Assembly: GCA_023091735.1 (NCBI GenBank)
Contig: JALKBU010000123.1
Span: 1-64,000 of the forward strand
Direction of reading: 5' to 3'
Origin: Trichomonas tenax
Taxonomy: Eukaryota; Parabasalia; Trichomonadida; Trichomonadidae
Length of the DNA stretch: 64,000 nt
The position numbers and the translations under genes are program-made. The notes beneath the pieces were generated by a model, which was not told the DNA's origin, made no database searches, and saw only the letters and a program-made list of their open reading frames with translations. Below, piece by piece: positions 60,828-64,000 of the stretch; position 1 is the stretch's first letter; each line of letters begins with the position of its first letter.

Positions 60828-63062
60828 ATGTTGAAGATTTTATTTGGATTTGCTTTTGCAGTTTCTTTGATTCCATTATTAGAGCTTATTTTCACAGGAG
60901 ACTTCCTTCTCTTCAGAACCAGCGACAATAACTTCGATGGGGACTCTGCTTTAAAGCATTTGTCTTTTTTAACTAAATCCAGCCGCATTGTTGGCAGCAA
61001 ATATTATAATGAAACAATTGATTACATTCTCAATACATTAAAAGATTATCATAATGAAGCAAAGAATGATTTTAAATTTGGATTGTTTGAAACGCAGAAT
61101 TTCTATTATATGACAAATGAAATACACGCTGTACGCAAATTTATTAAAACTGTTGAAGTCAATTTCACATTCTCACCTGACGAATCTCGAACATTATTTA
61201 TTTCGGCACATGTCGATGGACATTCCACAGGTACAACTACATACGATGATGCTATTAATGTTGCATCAATGCTTGAACTAGTTTCTTCAATTTCAAAGGA
61301 TAATTTCAGATTCGATTATAATATTCATTTCATTTTCATCGGTGGAGAAGAATTTGGAATGGAAGGATCAAAGGCATATGTTAAATATCACAATATTTCC
61401 GGCCACAATTTGAATCTTGAAGCAATTGGTTCCGGAAGACCATTTTGTTTAACAACAAAAGCAAAGAAATCTTCTTCTATAATTAAAACTTGGGCTAAAG
61501 TTAAAGGAGTCATTGGTGCATCATTCTTTAATGATGTTATGGGAACAGAACTCGTTCGATCTTCCTCTGATCTCAGAGTTTTCGAAGGTAAAAATATTAG
61601 CGGTGCTGAATTAGTTTATATTGGAAATGCAGCATTTTATCACACGAAATATGATGTTTTACTTGATCCAAGGGATATTAAATATGAAGGAGAGGTATTA
61701 TTAGATTTCTTACATAAATTTAAGATTGATGAGAGTGAAAGAAATCAAATTGTTTTAGGAATTTCGCCTTTTATTTTGACATTTAGCTTTGATGAAGTTA
61801 AGATTATAAATATCACATTAATGGTCGTTTTAGTCTCTTCATTGGCTTTAATTGTTAAGAATTCTATTCTTGGTACTTTTAAAGTATTGTTTATCATTAT
61901 TTTGATGATTGTTGCAACAATGACAATTGTTCATGATTTCAATTCTAAGAATCCTGTTGGCTACGCAGATGTTTCTCTCTATGCATCAATATTCCTTCCT
62001 CTTATGATCTTTATTTTTGGATGCACAATTTTAAGCTATATGAAGGTTTCAAGGAAATCGATTTTGTTGTTACGCGCTCTTCTTGATATTGCAATGGCAG
62101 TTTTAACTTTAAAGCTTGACACAGGATTGTTAGTTTCTCTTTGGTTGATATCAACAATAGTTATGATTCACATTAGAAAGGCTCCATCTTTCATTAAAAT
62201 TGTTTCAGAGGCTGTTTTACTGATTCCAACAACATTCACATATTACCTTTTATTCAGAACTTTAATAAGATACATTCCTCATTTCAATGGAATTCTTGCT
62301 GACATAGCAATGATTGTTGCATGTCTTATTTATGCTATTAAGTTATTCTTTTCATTTACTTCCACATCATCAATGAAGAACTCGAATTTGAGGAAATACA
62401 GTTGGCTTTTATTAGCAATTCCTTCTTTGTTGATTTTCTATATCACAACAAAGGATCCTCCATACAACAAAGAATTCACTATTAAGGGTTCATTTGCTCA
62501 ATACATATATGAAAACAGAACGAGTGTTCTTTCGTTCCTTCCTGAAGCAGGAAAGAATGTAATGAAACATCTGAAGAAAGTTGCTCCAAGCGTTCAAGAA
62601 ACAATGAAACTCGAAAAAGGAACTGTTACTCTACCAGCAGTATTCAAGCGTGTTACAAACGCTTCATTACCCGATAATGTAAGCAAATGGCCTGAGCATG
62701 AAGTTAAATATGAGAATGAGGAGTTGACAATTAACATTCCTTCAAATTCTCAAAACGTTGATACGCTGTATTTAATCATTCGTTGTAAGAATAATGAGAA
62801 ATGCGTGAAGTCAATAGATGGATTTGAAGAAGTGATATACTTCCCTAACAATATCGTCGAGGTTAGAATTGCTCCACTTGGTGAAAATGCTGTTGTAAAG
62901 ATGAAAGCTCAAGGAAAATTCGATTTGGAGGTAATCTTCCATTTCTTCAAGCATACAAAGCTTTACAATGGTTTCGTTGCTTTCTTCCCATCATATGTGG
63001 TTGATTTCGCTAAGAACAGACATATATCTGATACTTGCTTAGTCAGCACTTACAGTTATTAA
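60828..63062 (+). CDS. Multi-pass M28 metallopeptidase (ERMP1/Fxna-like)
   Basis: The 744-residue protein starts with a membrane helix. A lumenal peptidase M28 domain at about 40-305 follows, and then about eight membrane helices (315-545) and a lumenal C-terminal domain. The zinc ligands and catalytic acids of M28 are visible: His128 in SAHVDG, Asp141 in YDDAIN, Glu174/175 in GGEEFG, Glu198 in NLEAIG and His272 in YHTKYD. The plan is that of the endoplasmic reticulum aminopeptidase ERMP1/Fxna, usually about 900 residues, so this is a compact version. It probably trims peptides in the ER or a lysosome-like compartment. The frame is intact, and the stop lies in TAAA. Confidence 0.9.
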   Translation: MLKILFGFAFAVSLIPLLELIFTGDFLLFRTSDNNFDGDSALKHLSFLTKSSRIVGSKYYNETIDYILNTLKDYHNEAKNDFKFGLFETQNFYYMTNEIHAVRKFIKTVEVNFTFSPDESRTLFISAHVDGHSTGTTTYDDAINVASMLELVSSISKDNFRFDYNIHFIFIGGEEFGMEGSKAYVKYHNISGHNLNLEAIGSGRPFCLTTKAKKSSSIIKTWAKVKGVIGASFFNDVMGTELVRSSSDLRVFEGKNISGAELVYIGNAAFYHTKYDVLLDPRDIKYEGEVLLDFLHKFKIDESERNQIVLGISPFILTFSFDEVKIINITLMVVLVSSLALIVKNSILGTFKVLFIIILMIVATMTIVHDFNSKNPVGYADVSLYASIFLPLMIFIFGCTILSYMKVSRKSILLLRALLDIAMAVLTLKLDTGLLVSLWLISTIVMIHIRKAPSFIKIVSEAVLLIPTTFTYYLLFRTLIRYIPHFNGILADIAMIVACLIYAIKLFFSFTSTSSMKNSNLRKYSWLLLAIPSLLIFYITTKDPPYNKEFTIKGSFAQYIYENRTSVLSFLPEAGKNVMKHLKKVAPSVQETMKLEKGTVTLPAVFKRVTNASLPDNVSKWPEHEVKYENEELTINIPSNSQNVDTLYLIIRCKNNEKCVKSIDGFEEVIYFPNNIVEVRIAPLGENAVVKMKAQGKFDLEVIFHFFKHTKLYNGFVAFFPSYVVDFAKNRHISDTCLVSTYSY

Positions 63063-63398
63063 ATTCTTTCATAATTTTCAATGTGATCCGATTTTTATAA
63101 TCTTTATTTTTTTGCTTTAAGGAGCCACTAACACGAGATGTAAACTATTCAAAATTGGGTTGAAAAACTGCATTATATCTTCAACTATGTTCACTCAGAA
63201 AAGTTGCAATATTAATAAATAGTTAGCACTTCATTTTTTCTACATTATTCCGGTTAAATACTGTTTAAGATGCTATGCCTTCATAATGATTTTGAAAATC
63301 ATTATCCTCAGTTGTCACTTTTCATGTTAGTCGCCTTAATATGAGTTTTTTTTATTAATTTAATGTGAATCTATAATAGAGAGCTGGAATCATTGATA
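63063..63398. other. Convergent intergenic region
   Basis: AT-rich sequence between the M28 gene and the minus-strand partial frame. One CACTTTT lies near 63315. No gene seen. Confidence 0.45.
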
Positions 63399-64000
63399 TT
63401 AACCATACAAAATATTGAAAAATAAAGAGCAAAAATTGTTAATCGAAGATATCTTGTTTTCATGTGTTACTTGGATAATGATGCATTTGTTTCTTGTGTA
63501 ACTTGAATATGTATTATATATGTCAATGGAGGTCGGTGACTTTATTTGATTAACAGTAAATGTCTTAATTGCGGTGTCAATTGTATAATTGTAAACTAAT
63601 GTGCTATCTTTAATTTCGATATATTCGCCACCTTTTCTATCATGCCAAGTGTGAATGCTTCTGTATTGCTGTATTACAAACAAAGAGTTGACAAAATACA
63701 ACTTGACATTCTGTCCAACAAACATTAGCGTTGAACTTGTAGTCCAGAAGTTAATGATATTGAGGTATTTAATATCTTTTGGATGGTAATAAAATTCAAA
63801 TGCCATACTAGAATGTTGACAATCCACATAATTGAGATTTCTAGCAAGAAGGTTCGGATCAATTCTTCCAAATGCATTCCATCCAGATTTACATTTGGAT
63901 AAATTTGATGATTTGAATTGGCAAAAGCTATCACCGTATATATAGAAAGAGTGGGCATTACTATAACCAGAGACAATTTCAGCAAATTCTATGCTGCAAT
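63399..64000 (-). CDS. Partial Pmp-like beta-helix surface protein
   Basis: The frame is open from the window edge to a TAG, 200 codons without a stop, and its start lies beyond the window. It reads CSIEFAEIVSGYSNAHSFYI, YGDSFCQFKSSNL, then short strands such as STLMFVGQNVKLYFVNSLFV and IEIKDSTLVYNYTID. This alternation of polar strands with Asn/Ser turns resembles the beta-helix family seen elsewhere in the window. It ends FCSLFFNILYG without a membrane helix, so the visible 3' end may be truncated. It may be a gene or another relic. Confidence 0.45.
   Translation of the reverse strand, partial: CSIEFAEIVSGYSNAHSFYIYGDSFCQFKSSNLSKCKSGWNAFGRIDPNLLARNLNYVDCQHSSMAFEFYYHPKDIKYLNIINFWTTSSTLMFVGQNVKLYFVNSLFVIQQYRSIHTWHDRKGGEYIEIKDSTLVYNYTIDTAIKTFTVNQIKSPTSIDIYNTYSSYTRNKCIIIQVTHENKISSINNFCSLFFNILYG

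Noticed and set aside
63725..63985. A minus-strand ATG frame of 86 codons near the window end.
   Set aside because: It overlaps, in another phase, the longer 200-codon frame that runs off the edge and has the better family resemblance.
1..64000. Spliceosomal introns.
   Set aside because: No GTAYGT donor paired with the long Trichomonas ACTAACACACAG branch-acceptor motif was found, and frame breaks in relics lack splice signals.
1..64000. CRISPR array, rRNA or tRNA genes.
   Set aside because: No spaced array of direct repeats, no rRNA-like sequence and no cloverleaf with a proper T arm were seen. The GTTCGAGAT near 1208 and GTCGAAACT near 14535 do not fold into tRNAs.

Overview
The window reads as chromosomal DNA of a parabasalid protist, most like Trichomonas or a close relative such as Tritrichomonas. 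By eye it is about two-thirds A+T. Genes are intronless and of eukaryotic type, and many stop codons sit inside TAAA, the known Trichomonas poly(A) signal. The protein families are those expanded in trichomonads: R2R3 Myb, BEACH-like giants, DUF3447-type ankyrin proteins, BspA-like leucine-rich repeats, Pmp-like beta-helix surface proteins, PF12810-like glycine-rich surface proteins, divergent kinases and PPP phosphatases. The species call is an inference from family content.

Layout. 1-2.5 kb: non-coding, with a fold-back inverted-repeat element at 529-1129. 2.5-10.4 kb: a membrane-anchored C39-like cysteine peptidase, a beta-helix relic, a small QFGAK-repeat ORF, a broken ankyrin gene, a small basic protein and a large UBL-UBA repeat protein. 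10.4-16.9 kb: gene-poor, holding three inverted-repeat elements (one with a tyrosine recombinase fragment) and a GC-rich hairpin. 16.9-32.4 kb: a type I surface protein, a 2141-residue BEACH-family protein that has lost most of its BEACH domain, a beta-helix relic, a 1296-residue coiled-coil protein and a long empty stretch. 32.4-44.8 kb: a Myb factor, a GC-rich 41-codon ORF, a TIR element, a decayed PPP pseudophosphatase, two copies of a decayed membrane protein, three glycine-rich relics and an intact LCAT-like acyltransferase. 44.8-48.6 kb: a two-module Calx-beta surface protein and an LRR protein. 49-53.3 kb: beta-helix, BspA and kinase relics plus a small coiled-coil protein. 53.9-64 kb: an SLC45/GPH-type sugar transporter, a second recombinase element, a protein kinase, a Thr/Pro-rich relic, a multi-pass M28 peptidase and a partial surface-protein frame running off the end.

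How it works together. There is no operon and no obvious pathway cluster. Intact genes cover surface (type I protein, Calx-beta protein), secretory or membrane (LCAT-like, M28, C39-like, transporter), trafficking (BEACH family), signalling (kinase) and transcription (Myb) roles. Between them lies debris from expanded surface and signalling families, and at least four inverted-repeat elements. The clearest novelties are the two recombinase elements with shared inverted ends, the BEACH protein with a vestigial BEACH domain, and the repeat architecture of the UBL-UBA protein.

Start codons were set at the first good ATG. Several frames are open further upstream to TTG or GTG codons, which I do not believe are used.
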